Assembly (NCBI RefSeq): GCF_036634175.1
Contig: NZ_JAZIFX010000001.1
Location: 2,852,001 to 2,916,000, forward strand
Length of the DNA stretch: 64,000 nt
Origin: Streptomyces sp. P9-A2
GTDB lineage: Bacteria; Actinomycetota; Actinomycetes; Streptomycetales; Streptomycetaceae
Reading direction: 5' to 3'
Below the pieces are notes generated by a model that had not been told where the DNA came from, did no database searches, and saw only the letters and a list, made by a program, of their open reading frames with translations. Shown here one piece after another: positions 1 through 8,502 of the stretch. Made by a program: the position numbers and the translations under genes. Every line of letters starts with the position of its first letter. The first letter of the stretch is position 1.

Positions 1-848
1 ACCGCAGGGCGGTGGCGTTCGCCACCGCCGCCGCCCTCACCGCCCTCGCCGCTCCCGCCCTGACCGCGACCCCCGCCACGGCCACGACCGAGCCCCCGGT
101 GACGGCGGCGGCCACAGTTACGGCTACGGCGACAGCGACAGCGACAGCGGCGAACTCGGACTACGACTCGACGTACTACAAGAACGCGATCGGCAAGACG
201 GGGACAGCCCTCAAGTCCTCGCTGCACACGATCATCAGCAGCCAGACGAAGCTGTCCTACTCGGCGGTCTGGGACGCGCTGAAGGCCACCGACCAGGACC
301 CGAACAACAGCAACAACGTGATCCTGCTGTACTCGGGGGTCTCCCGCGGCAAGTCCCTCAACGGCGGGAACACCGGCAACTGGAACCGCGAGCACGTGTG
401 GGCCAAGTCCCACGGCGACTTCGGCACCTCCACCGGCCCCGGCACCGACATCCACCACCTGCGCCCGACGGACGTCCAGGTCAACAGCATCCGCGGCAAC
501 AAGGACTTCGACAACGGCGGCAGCGCCGTAGCGAACGGCGGCGGCAGCCTCACCGACTCCGACTCCTTCGAACCCCGCAACGCCGTCAAGGGCGACGTGG
601 CCCGCATGATCCTCTACATGGCGGTCCGCTACGAGGGCGGCGACGGCTGGGCCGACCTGGAGCCCAACAACAACGTCAACAACGGCAGCAACCCGTACAT
701 GGGCAGGCTCTCCGTCCTGAAGGCGTGGAACGAGCAGGACCCGCCGGACGCCTTCGAGCAGCGCCGCAACCAGGTCATCCACGACTCCTACCAGCACAAC
801 CGCAACCCGTTCATCGACCACCCGGAGTGGGTCGAGGCGATCTGGTAG
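1..848 (+). CDS. Secreted EndA/endonuclease I-family nuclease, 5' end cut by window edge
   Basis: Probable extracellular non-specific DNase/RNase of the endonuclease I (EndA/NucM, Pfam Endonuclease_1) family. Counting from the GTG at 12, the ββα-metal core is visible as NREHVWAKSHG at about residues 125-135, TDIHHLRP at 145-152 and NSIRGNKDF at 158-166, which are the family's catalytic and metal-binding stretches. The N-terminus is an Ala-rich signal-peptide core followed by a Thr/Ala repeat linker (about residues 20-47). The frame is open to base 3 and reads Arg-Arg just before the GTG, so the true start and the n-region of the signal peptide probably lie outside the window. The last 34 bp are repeated exactly at 8166-8199. 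Family call is firm; substrate range is inferred. Confidence 0.85.
   Translation, partial: RRAVAFATAAALTALAAPALTATPATATTEPPVTAAATVTATATATATAANSDYDSTYYKNAIGKTGTALKSSLHTIISSQTKLSYSAVWDALKATDQDPNNSNNVILLYSGVSRGKSLNGGNTGNWNREHVWAKSHGDFGTSTGPGTDIHHLRPTDVQVNSIRGNKDFDNGGSAVANGGGSLTDSDSFEPRNAVKGDVARMILYMAVRYEGGDGWADLEPNNNVNNGSNPYMGRLSVLKAWNEQDPPDAFEQRRNQVIHDSYQHNRNPFIDHPEWVEAIW
815..848 (+). repeat. Left copy of a 34-bp perfect direct repeat (3' end of the nuclease gene)
   Basis: The last 34 bases of the nuclease gene, stop codon included, are identical to 8166-8199 in the same orientation; the flanking bases differ immediately on both sides. A gene 3' end duplicated at both edges of an accessory segment is the usual geometry of an integration-site core (attL/attR), although no integrase is present between the copies. 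Confidence 0.85.
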
Positions 849-860
849 GCCTCACCGTGG

Positions 861-893
861 CTGAACTCCTCTACTCAGAAAGGGGGAGTTCAG
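861..893. terminator. Hairpin between convergent nuclease and metallopeptidase genes
   Basis: Perfect 9-bp inverted repeat CTGAACTCC / GGAGTTCAG with a 15-nt loop, 12 bp after the nuclease stop and just past the stop of the convergent gene. Position suggests a bidirectional terminator; there is no T-tract. Confidence 0.5.
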
Positions 894-899
894 CCCGGC

Positions 900-1679
900 T
901 TACCGGACGTCACCCATCCAGAGCCGCCGCCCCAGCTCGTCGAGGTCCGCGCGCCGCCCCTCGTACTCGGGCAGCGCGGTCCGCAGCAGCCGCCAGAAGT
1001 CCTCCCGGTGCCCGGACACCTTCACGTGGGCCAGTTCATGGGCGATGACGTAGTCGATCAGATGCATGGGCAGCTGGAAGAGCGGCCACCCGAGACTCAT
1101 CAGACCCTTGGCACCCGCCCCGGCCTGCGGCGGCCGGTATGAACCCCACCGGTCTCCCAGGTCCCGCACGTCGAGTTCCGGCTCGGTCACCCCCATGCGG
1201 GCCGCCCAGGGCTGAAGCCGCTGTCCCGTCCAGTTCCGGCCGGCCCGGCAGTACCAGTCGACCAGCGCCGCCCGACCCGCCTGGGGCTCCGCCGCCAGAT
1301 CCGGGCCCATGACGAGACGCCCCGCGATCAGCCGGACTCCTCCGGCCGCTCCCTCCTCACCGGACACGGCCAGCCGGTACGTCCTCCCCAGATAACGGAA
1401 GACCTCTCCGTCGACGAACTGTTTGACGGGGCTGAGCGGGCGTGTGCGCTCCCGCTCCCGCCGTTTGGTCACCAGCCAGTCCCGGTGTGCGCGGACGAAC
1501 TGTTCCGCCTCGGCCGTCGAGCGCCCGGCCGGCGTGTGCAGGGTGAGGGTCGCGTCGGTCTCGACGGTCAGCGCGAACCGTTTCCTTCGGGCGCTGGCAC
1601 GCACCCGCAGAGACAGCCCCTCCACGGTGAGGAGTGTTTCGGGGACGGGGTACGTCGAGGGATTGGCCGGCGCGGTCAC
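900..1679 (-). CDS. YgjP/SprT-like zinc metallopeptidase (DUF45/WLM)
   Basis: A 259-aa predicted cytosolic metallopeptidase of the YgjP-like group (DUF45, Pfam PF01863). The zinc-binding HELAH is at residues 214-218 and a third ligand His at about 224 in GHREDFW; the family's upstream RWGSY motif is at 177-181. The GTG start has an AGGGGAG ribosome-binding site and lies 4 bp after the stop of the hsdR remnant, so the two were co-transcribed. DUF45 genes often accompany type I restriction genes, and this arrangement fits that association. The reading frame is intact although hsdR is broken. Substrate unknown. Confidence 0.8.
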   Translation of the reverse strand: MTAPANPSTYPVPETLLTVEGLSLRVRASARRKRFALTVETDATLTLHTPAGRSTAEAEQFVRAHRDWLVTKRRERERTRPLSPVKQFVDGEVFRYLGRTYRLAVSGEEGAAGGVRLIAGRLVMGPDLAAEPQAGRAALVDWYCRAGRNWTGQRLQPWAARMGVTEPELDVRDLGDRWGSYRPPQAGAGAKGLMSLGWPLFQLPMHLIDYVIAHELAHVKVSGHREDFWRLLRTALPEYEGRRADLDELGRRLWMGDVR

Positions 1680-1683
1680 GCGC

Positions 1684-4540
1684 CTATTCTCCCCTCGCCC
1701 TGTTCCGGAACTGCCGGAGGTTGTCCTGCGCGAAGGACGCCAGGCGCTCGGCCGCGTTCTCCAACGACACCCAGTCCCCCTTCACGGGCCGGACATGGCC
1801 ACTGAGCAGGACGTCCTGGAGGTCTCCGGCCAGCGCGCTGATGTCCTGGTGCTGCCCCTGGTACGACGCCCTGGCCATGGTCCGGGTGGCCATGGCGCAC
1901 ACCTTGTCCGTGAGCCGCCTGATGTCGCCGCCGTCGGCGAGGCTGATCCCGGGTGTGTCCTCCAGGATCTGCTCCACGAGCCGGTACGCCCGCTGTTCGA
2001 GCGGCGTGAGGCCGGCGAGCTCCGGGGACTCCTCCTGTTCCTGCCTGGCCTCCTCGATCAGCGGGCCGAACTCCTCGATCTGCTCCTCGAAGCGCCCCGG
2101 TATCGTGCGCAGGATCTCTTCCAGGCGCTTGGAGAGCCGCTCGTACTTCGCGGGGTCCTCCCGCTTCGTCCGCTCCTCCAAGTGGAAGCGGAGCGCGTGG
2201 CCCATCTCCGCCGCCGCCTCCTGCGGCGGCAGCCGCCGCACGGCGTCGTCGAAGGTGAGGGCGGTGAGCGAGACCGGCGGGATGACCTGGTCGATCTCCG
2301 GCCCTTCAAGGTGGTCGGCGATCATCGCCCGGACCTTGCGTCCGTACCGGCGCAGGGTGAACGTGCCACCCTCGGCGTCCCGGCACAGCCGCCGCACCCG
2401 CTTCTGGAGCAGGCTCCAGCGCCGGGCGTCCGCCACGTAGTCCAGGGCGTCCTCGTGCGGAAGGACGCGTTCGAGGGTGGCGAGGAACTTGTGCAGCACC
2501 TCGTCGAAGTCGAACCGCAGGTCGTCGGGCTCCAGGGCGAGGGCCGCGGGCCCCAGCTTGGCGAGCTGGTCGAGCTGCGCGTCGTCGATGCCGTTGCGCC
2601 GCAGGAAGTCGCGGACCTCCTGTGCGGCAGGGCCGAGTTTGTCCACCTCGTAGGACAGATCTCGCATGGTGTCGGTGACGTCGGCGTTCCGGTACCCGGC
2701 GAGTGCTCTGGAGAGGTGCTCGAAGACGCCGTAGTAGTCGACGACGTAACCGACCTCCTTGCCGGGCGAGGTGCGGTTGACACGCGCGACGGCTTGGAGC
2801 AGCTCGGCGTCCCGGATCGGCCGGTCCAGGTAGAGCACCTGTTCGCGCGGGGCGTCGAATCCCGTGAGCAGCATGGACTTCACGATCAGGAACGCGACGG
2901 GGCTGTCGGGGTGCACGGGGTCGGGCACCGAGGTGGGGAGCGGCGGCGGCCCGCTGTTCGCGGCATCAGACCACGGAGTGTTCATGCCGCCGGCGGGATC
3001 GGTGGGAGGGGTCGGAGCCTGCGGTGGATTGAAGGGGGTCACCGCAACCCACTCCGGATCGGGCGCCAGCTCGGGGAAAACCTTCTGGAAGCGCTCGGTG
3101 TACGCCTCCTGGCGACCGGCGTCGGTCCACTCCCTCCATTCTCCCCGCTTGTGGCCGGAACCCGGGGAGATGACGGGAACGAAGTCGATCCGCCGCAGCA
3201 GCGCCCGGAACTGGTGGGCCTGGTGGAGATAGCGCTGTCTGACGGACAGCTTCTCCAGCGGGGTCCCCGTCACCGACTCCGGGTCGAACTCGGCCAACTG
3301 GTCCAGCAGTTCGTCACGGGCCTTGCGCAGGGCGTGGTGGTACTGCACGGCCGCCTTCCGGCTGACGGCCGCGACCTGTGCCTTGAAGCCGCCGGGCAGC
3401 ACGGTGGTCACCCAGTGTTCCAGCATGTCCTCGGCCTTCGCCTCGATCATGGGAACGGACTCGGCGACGTCCCGCTCGGTGGGCCACCGCTTGAGCAGCG
3501 CGGCCCGCTCCTCGGGGGTGCGGTCCCGGACGAGGTCGTCGAACCCCTTGTCGAGGACCTCCCCGTCACGGACCTCGCCCTCCCCGGTCCGCCCCTCGTA
3601 GCGGATACGGACGACGACGCCGTCGTGCTCGGCGTCCTCCATCCGGTACTCGTCGAGGAAGCCCCGCGGCGAGTCGCCCCGCCCGAAGATCCGGCGCGTG
3701 TCCTCCTCGCGCCCGGTGATGATCGGCGTACCCGTGAACCCGATCTTGGCGGCGTTCGGGATCGCCTTGCGCAGGACGGCGTGCAGGACGCTGGTGTGGG
3801 AGCGGTGTGCCCTCCTCCTCCGGCTCGACGCTGCGCCACGGGTGGAAGTGCTCGGGCTCGGAGGTGACGGTCCCCAGGTGGGCGGTCTCGCCGGTCGCGG
3901 CGACGAGGAGCTGCACGGTCCGGAACAGTTCCGGTACACCGGCGGGGACCGGGGTACCGGTGGCGTCGAGGTCCAGAACGGGATTCCCCGCGTAGTGCCG
4001 CAGATCGAGCACGGCACTGCGGACGGGCTCGGCGAGATCGGGGCTCTTGCACTCGACGGCGACGAGCGGGATGCCGTTCACGAAGAGGACGAGGTCGAGT
4101 ATCGACAGCTCCCCGGAACGGCTGCGCACGCGGAGCTGGTCGACGACGGTGAAGGTGTTGCGCGTGACGAGGTCCGGATGCCACTCGACGTACTGGACGG
4201 TGGCGGACGGGCCGCCGTGCGCGGCGGAGGGCGAGGGCAGCGTCCAGCCGTGGAGCAGCATGTCGGTGGCGGCGAGGTTCGCCTGCACGACGCCCTTGCC
4301 GAGGGAGAGGGAGGCCAGCTCGCCGACCGCCCGCCGGATGTCGTCCTCGCCCATCCAGGGCTGACCGTCACCGCCCCGGAGGTTGATCCGCCGCAGCGCG
4401 GGTCCGAGCTGGTCGACCAGCAGCAGCACGGCCGCGTCGAGCGTGTCCAGCTCCACGCCCGGGACGTGCGTCCACCCCATGGCCTCCAACTGCGCGACCA
4501 ACGGCCGCTCCACCTCGTCCCGTTCGACGTGCACCACCAC
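1684..4540 (-). pseudogene. hsdR: Type I restriction subunit HsdR, internal deletion plus frameshift
   Basis: The ATP-dependent DNA translocase/endonuclease subunit of a type I restriction system, now broken. The N-terminal part, from a GTG at 4540 with an upstream GGAGGGG, carries the HsdR_N nuclease domain with its D...ExK signature (LDLVLF followed by AVECKS). The C-terminal part, in another frame, resumes at AHRSHTS and holds helicase motif III (GFTGTPI), the VARVNR motif and the C-terminal helical domain ending at 1684. The join at about 3805-3815 removes the region that should contain Walker A and the DE of DEAH, roughly 200-250 residues by comparison with normal 1000-1100-aa HsdR, and shifts frame. 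No hsdM or hsdS is in the window. It cannot translocate DNA. Confidence 0.85.
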
Positions 4541-4643
4541 AGCCCGCGCCCCTCCGTACGTCCCGCCGTTCCCCGGAGATGCATTCAGTGCCCAGGGGGC
4601 GGGGTGAGGGGAAGGGATCCAGGTGGAGGACATGGCTGAGCGC

Positions 4644-4677
4644 GCGGACGTACGGGGCTTTGTGCCGGTACGTCCGC
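4644..4677. terminator. Hairpin downstream of the small minus-strand gene pair
   Basis: 10-bp perfect inverted repeat GCGGACGTAC / GTACGTCCGC with a 14-nt loop, between the stop at 4702 and the start of the hsdR remnant at 4540. Probable terminator of the two small genes upstream. Confidence 0.5.
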
Positions 4678-4701
4678 ACGTTCGGCGGCGGAGCGGGTGG
4701 G

Positions 4702-5067
4702 TCAGGTGCCGGGGTCCTCTTCCGGGGCGGGGGCGGAGCTTTCCTCGCCGCCGTGGGGCACGGGGAGGCGTGCTCCCCTGCTGCGGGCGATGCGGTGCAC
4801 GTCGTGGAGTGCCTCGGCCAAGCAAGCGGCGAGGTAACGGAGTTGGGGTGTGGTGGCCTTGTCGTCGCCCAGGAGGTCGACGGCGTGGCCGAGAAGGTCG
4901 TCGGCCATGCCGAGCTGGATGGCTTCGACGTCGTCGGCGAGGCGCGAGAGACGGCTGGTGCCGGTGTCGTCGGTGACGAGGTAGCAGGGGTTGCCGTCGA
5001 GGTTGGACCAGGGGAGGAGGCGGGGCCGGCTGGCCGTGGTGGCGGCGTCGTGGCTCTTGTAGATCAC
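4702..5067 (-). CDS. Small hypothetical protein of a Streptomyces XRE-associated pair
   Basis: A 121-aa protein of unknown function. The GTG start at 5067 has a GAGGTGG ribosome-binding site and overlaps the stop of the upstream gene by GTGA, so the two are translationally coupled. It has no signal peptide or membrane segment; the middle (residues about 30-85) is a Leu/Ala-rich, probably helical stretch including ADDVEAIQLGMADDLLGHA, and the C-terminus is Pro/Glu-rich. As I recall, similar small proteins lie near XRE/DUF397 genes in streptomycetes, and here the pair is divergent from one. No function can be assigned. Confidence 0.6.
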   Translation of the reverse strand: MIYKSHDAATTASRPRLLPWSNLDGNPCYLVTDDTGTSRLSRLADDVEAIQLGMADDLLGHAVDLLGDDKATTPQLRYLAACLAEALHDVHRIARSRGARLPVPHGGEESSAPAPEEDPGT

Positions 5068-5525
5068 GCGGCCACCTCGTTGCCCCGGATGCGGCGCGGG
5101 CCGACGTCGACACCGTGGATGTGCCGTGGCCCTACGTCGATGCCGTGCACGGCGAGCCAGAGAGTTCGGCGGCGGGCGCGCTGCTGCCTGGCCTGGACGC
5201 GTCGTTCGTGGGCGAGGAGGTAGGGGCGGACGAGCCGGGAGTCCTCTCCGTGGAGGAGGGCCTCGTGCGGGGAAGGGCGGCGGCCGGGTGCGACGGGGGC
5301 GGCCGGCACGGGGGTGGGCCGCGCCGCTCCCCCGGCGCGGTGCCGGTTCCGGTGCCGGTGGCGCCCGGAGGCGGGCCACAGGAGCCGGAGCAGCGGCTCG
5401 ACGAGGCGGGCGATACGGTGCAACACGTCTTCAACTCCGATGCGGTTGAGGGCCATGCCCCCGGGCCGTCGGTAGCGGTCGCGGGGGTCTTCCGTGCCCG
5501 AGGGCAGGTCGACATGCATGGACAT
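5064..5525 (-). CDS. Small basic hypothetical protein divergent from the XRE regulator
   Basis: About 150 aa, Arg/His/Pro-rich, function unknown. The segment around LVRPYLLAHERRVQARQQRA is the most protein-like part and resembles a short conserved motif I associate with streptomycete XRE neighbourhoods. The start is uncertain: the frame is open to a GTG at 5543, with ATGs at 5525 and 5519 and no convincing ribosome-binding site. It overlaps the next gene by GTGA. Three short palindromes lie in the shared promoter region with the XRE gene, suggesting joint control. Confidence 0.5.
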   Translation of the reverse strand: MSMHVDLPSGTEDPRDRYRRPGGMALNRIGVEDVLHRIARLVEPLLRLLWPASGRHRHRNRHRAGGAARPTPVPAAPVAPGRRPSPHEALLHGEDSRLVRPYLLAHERRVQARQQRARRRTLWLAVHGIDVGPRHIHGVDVGPRRIRGNEVAA

Positions 5526-5607
5526 CGCTGTGTAGCGATCCACTCACAGAGTGAGACCGGCCGGGCTAGGCTCGCCAGAGGGGCGGAGGTGACAACGCAT
5601 CTGTCAC
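5524..5607. promoter_or_regulatory. Divergent promoter region with three palindromes upstream of the XRE gene
   Basis: Contains ATCGCT-GTGT-AGCGAT (5524-5539), CTCAC-AGA-GTGAG (5543-5555) and GTGAC-N9-GTCAC (5589-5607). They lie between divergent genes, the last one ending 13 bp before the XRE start. These are plausible operators for the HTH protein; binding is inferred from position and symmetry only. Confidence 0.45.
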
Positions 5608-5620
5608 ATGGGAGTTGACG

Positions 5621-6415
5621 ATGAGCAACATCTATGGGGAGTGGTTGAAGGCGCAGCGCGAGGCGGCCGGGCTGACGCAGCAGGAGCTGGCGACGGCCGC
5701 CGTCATGACGCGTTCGCACATCTCGCACATCGAGGCGGGCCGGCGCACCCCGTCCAAGGAGGACGCGCGACGCCTCGACAGGGCGCTGAACACGGGCGAT
5801 GTACTCAGCAGCTTCCTGCCGGACGACGACACCGCTGTCGCGGGGTACTTCGAGTCGGCCCTTCAGCTCGAACAGCAGGCAACGATGATCCGGGAGTTCG
5901 CCCTGTCGTTCATCCCCGGCATCCTCCAGACGGAAAGGTACGCGCGTGCGGTTCTGAGCATGCCGTTCCCTCCGGCGAGTGAACAGGAACGTGACAGACG
6001 CCTTGTCACACGCCTGGAACGCGCAAAGATCCTTGCCGACCCAGTGACACCCGTAGTGTGGGCGCTACTGGACGAGGCGGTGCTACGACGCCGGATCGGC
6101 GGCCCGGAAGTCATGGCGGAGCAGATCAACCACCTCATCAGACTCGCCAAGGCCGAACGGATCCAACTGCACCTTCTGCCTTTCACGTTGGGCATGCATC
6201 CCCTCATGAGCAACATGCTCACGCTGATGTGGTTCGAGGATCAGCCACCCGTGGCCTATGGCGAAGGCCTGTACATGGGGAAAATCCACGACAGTCCATC
6301 AGTGGTTCAGGAGCTGCAGCATCGCTACGATTTCGCACTGGGCAACGCTCTGCCGCTCAAGGAATCACTGGATCTGCTCAGGGCAACAGCAAAGGACTAC
6401 GAACATCATGGCTGA
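5621..6415 (+). CDS. XRE-family helix-turn-helix regulator with DUF5753 domain
   Basis: A 264-aa cytosolic DNA-binding protein. Residues about 8-60 form the HTH_31/XRE domain (EAAGLTQQELATAAVMTRSH, then IEAGRRTPSKEDARRLD), and residues about 80-260 match DUF5753 (IPGILQTERYARAV, then the LLPFTLGMHP and QPPVAYGEGLYMG stretches). This is the standard streptomycete architecture; family members act with DUF397 partners, sometimes antitoxin-like, often in development or antibiotic control. The ATG at 5621 is chosen over a TTG at 5615 because of GGGAG six bases upstream. Its end overlaps the DUF397 gene. Probably autoregulated through the palindromes upstream. Confidence 0.9.
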   Translation: MSNIYGEWLKAQREAAGLTQQELATAAVMTRSHISHIEAGRRTPSKEDARRLDRALNTGDVLSSFLPDDDTAVAGYFESALQLEQQATMIREFALSFIPGILQTERYARAVLSMPFPPASEQERDRRLVTRLERAKILADPVTPVVWALLDEAVLRRRIGGPEVMAEQINHLIRLAKAERIQLHLLPFTLGMHPLMSNMLTLMWFEDQPPVAYGEGLYMGKIHDSPSVVQELQHRYDFALGNALPLKESLDLLRATAKDYEHHG

Positions 6416-6629
6416 CCGAGCGATACCGAACGCAGGGGTGCGGAAGGGCTGGCGGAAGTCCTCTCACAGCAACGACCAGGGCGGCAGCTGCCTGGAGGTC
6501 CTGGACGACCACCCTGCAGGTGTCCCTGTCCGCGACTCAGAGAACCCCGACGGCCCGATTTTGCTCTTCGCACGACAGAACTGGTCACCGTTCGTCACAG
6601 CAGTCAAGGACGGCCACCTGTCCGCCTGA
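6408..6629 (+). CDS. DUF397 protein, partner of the XRE regulator
   Basis: A 73-aa DUF397 protein: WRKSSHSNDQGGSCLEV near the N-terminus and VRDSENPDGPILLFARQNW with a final WSPFVTAVKDG are the family hallmarks. It overlaps the XRE gene by 8 bp, so it is translated from the same message. DUF397/XRE pairs are abundant in Streptomyces; the small member is thought to bind or modulate the regulator. A hairpin terminator follows. Confidence 0.9.
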   Translation: MADRAIPNAGVRKGWRKSSHSNDQGGSCLEVLDDHPAGVPVRDSENPDGPILLFARQNWSPFVTAVKDGHLSA

Positions 6630-6649
6630 CCGCTCACCGCCACGATCCA

Positions 6650-6678
6650 TCCGGCCCGCAACCTTTGGGCGGGCCGGA
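6650..6678. terminator. Hairpin after the XRE/DUF397 operon
   Basis: 10-bp perfect stem TCCGGCCCGC / GCGGGCCGGA with a 9-nt loop, between the convergent DUF397 and AAA ATPase genes. Confidence 0.65.
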
Positions 6679-6711
6679 CACCGTTCTCTCAGGCCGCCAC
6701 GCCAGAGACTG

Positions 6712-8022
6712 TCACCTTGCCCTCGGTGAAGATGAAGACCTGACGCTTGCGCTGCCCGCCCCGTCCGCTCGCTCGCCTGTCCCGTCGTACGTGCCGGCCT
6801 CACGCGCCACCAGCAGCCGCCGCGCGATCTGCCCCTCCAGGAGAGCCGGAACCCCGCCGAAGGCCCCCGCGAGATAGGACTGCGTGAGGTCCTCGTCCTC
6901 GCCCGGCTCCGCATCGGTGAGCGGGTACAGCCCGGTCGCCCCGTCCTTGTCCTTCTCCGTCAGCCACACCTGCGCCGGGTCGAGGAGCCGCTCGCCGCTC
7001 GGGGTGGTGAGCACCGTCGCGTCGTGCGATGTGAAGACCAGCTGGGCGCCCTTGGGGTTCGCGTACGGGTCGTGGAAGAGCCGGACGACCTCGGCCGCGA
7101 AGCGGGAGTGCAGGCTGGCGTCGAGTTCGTCGACGAGGAGGACCGCGCCTTCGTCGAGGGCGAGGAGGAGAGGGCCCAGGAGGGCGAACCAGGACCGGGT
7201 GCCGTAGGACTCCTCCTGCCAGTCGAAGGGCACGTCCCCGGCAGCCGAGTGGTGCGTCAGCTTCACCGTGTCCCGGCCCGGACCGTCCTGGACGACCGTC
7301 GCTCCGGTGATGCCGAGGTCGGCCACTCTCAACAGCTCCTGGATCCTGGTGGCCCTCGGACCGGACAGTTCCTTCGTGGTGTACCGCGCGCGCTCGTCCC
7401 GCTCGGCCTCCGGGCTGATCATCCAGAGGTTGCGGCGGAACCAGTGGAACAGCGGGGAGAGCTGCGGGTGGTTGTCCGTGCCGGCCGTGGAGAGCAGCAG
7501 GGCGTTCGGCCGCGTACGCCGTACGAGCTGGGCCCGGTCCCTGACCCGTCCGCCGGGCCACTTGAAGACGTCCGGCCGGGAGGCGTCGCGGTCGAGCCAT
7601 TCCTGACGGCGACCGCGCGGGTAGCTGTGCAGCCATTCGGACTCGACACGGGTGGCGCCGAGCTCGAAGCCGTACGTCCAGCGGACCCCGTCGATGACGA
7701 CATCGACCTCGAAGAAGGAGGGTTCGCTCTCGCTCTTGGGGTGCAGGGAGAAGACCTGACGCGGTATGCCGTCGTAAGAGGCCCAGTGCGCGTAGGAGTT
7801 GAGGACCGCGTTGCGCATGTCGGTCATCGCGGTCAGCACGTTGGACTTGCCGGAGGCGTTGGCCCCGAAGATGCCGATCAGCGGGAGCACGGAGAGGGAT
7901 CCGCCACCCGCGAGGTCCACCGGGTTCACCGATGCGTCCTGTCCGTCACCGGGCGCGACGAAGGACAGCTCCTGCTCGTCACGCAGGGACCGCACGTTCG
8001 CGACGCGAAATCTCAGTAGCAA
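6712..8022 (-). CDS. AAA15-family ATPase (COG1106/OLD-like), solitary
   Basis: A 436-aa ATPase of the ABC/SMC-like AAA15 group found among phage-defence and abortive-infection proteins. It begins MLLRFRVANVRSLRDEQELS, the family's typical opening; Walker A is GANASGKSN at about residues 54-62; the ABC-type Walker B/D-loop is LLVDELDASLHS, and FTSHDATVL carries the switch His. The C-terminus ends in a Gly/Ser/Arg-rich tail. Many relatives are paired with a nuclease or RloB-type partner, but the neighbouring genes here are an XRE/DUF397 pair and fragments, so it either acts alone or has lost its partner. Its place inside the repeat-bounded island next to a restriction remnant supports a defence role, as an inference. 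Confidence 0.8.
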   Translation of the reverse strand: MLLRFRVANVRSLRDEQELSFVAPGDGQDASVNPVDLAGGGSLSVLPLIGIFGANASGKSNVLTAMTDMRNAVLNSYAHWASYDGIPRQVFSLHPKSESEPSFFEVDVVIDGVRWTYGFELGATRVESEWLHSYPRGRRQEWLDRDASRPDVFKWPGGRVRDRAQLVRRTRPNALLLSTAGTDNHPQLSPLFHWFRRNLWMISPEAERDERARYTTKELSGPRATRIQELLRVADLGITGATVVQDGPGRDTVKLTHHSAAGDVPFDWQEESYGTRSWFALLGPLLLALDEGAVLLVDELDASLHSRFAAEVVRLFHDPYANPKGAQLVFTSHDATVLTTPSGERLLDPAQVWLTEKDKDGATGLYPLTDAEPGEDEDLTQSYLAGAFGGVPALLEGQIARRLLVAREAGTYDGTGERADGAGSASVRSSSSPRAR

Positions 8023-8165
8023 GCCGTCCTCCTCTCCGCGCTCAGGGTAGTCGTCGCCTCCGGTAACGGCCTGACGGGGAAGCCTGTGACCTCAGGGAAC
8101 ATATCGTCCACCGGATCGCCTCCGCAGCCGATCGAGTGATCAACATTCTGTAGGCATCGGAAGGA

Positions 8166-8199
8166 CGACCACCCGGAGTGGGTCGAGGCGATCTGGTAG
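8166..8199 (+). repeat. Right copy of the 34-bp direct repeat
   Basis: Identical to 815-848, including the nuclease stop codon, but with no nuclease gene upstream of it. It marks the right edge of the 849-8165 segment. Confidence 0.85.
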
Positions 8200-8237
8200 C
8201 CCGCTGACCCCGTGGTGTTCGGCGACACCGTCCCGGG

Positions 8238-8408
8238 CGCCACGGGTGCCACCCGGGCCAGGACGTCACACGGCAGCAGCCGCAGGGTGAGCTTGTTCGA
8301 GTCGTGGAGAACGAGCGCGTCGTCGACGGTCAGCCCGAGCGAGGAGGCGGTCGACATGGCCGCGGCCACCGCGCGCGGGACCTCAGACACCCGCATCGCC
8401 GCCTTCAT
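8238..8408 (-). pseudogene. N-terminal fragment of an aminoglycoside phosphotransferase-family gene
   Basis: From the ATG at 8408, about 57 residues resemble the N-terminus of streptomycete phosphotransferase (APH/choline-kinase fold) proteins, including HDSNKLTLRLLPCDVLARVA. Similarity stops near 8238 and the frame then runs through the 34-bp repeat and unrelated sequence to 8013. The kinase core (HGD, DFD motifs) is absent, so this is a truncated relic; normal members have about 300 residues. The break lies within 40 bp of the repeat, tying it to the rearrangement. The 8200-8237 stretch between them holds nothing recognisable. Confidence 0.6.
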
Positions 8409-8502
8409 CGCAGCATGGAAACACGGCCCGATGGTCCGCGGCCGGCGACTTCCTCAGCAGGTTCCGGCCGTGGCGCGCCCTGCGTCCTCCGTGCACACCG
8501 TC

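Noticed and set aside
1423..3867. Long open frame on the plus strand opposite hsdR and the DUF45 gene
   Set aside because: It is an antisense shadow of GC-rich coding sequence; the minus strand carries recognisable HsdR and metallopeptidase motifs, and the plus-strand translation has none.
4541..5113. Extension of HsdR upstream of 4540 in the same frame
   Set aside because: The sequence beyond GTG 4540 is Arg/Pro/His-rich without HsdR similarity, and it overlaps the two small genes, which are better supported.
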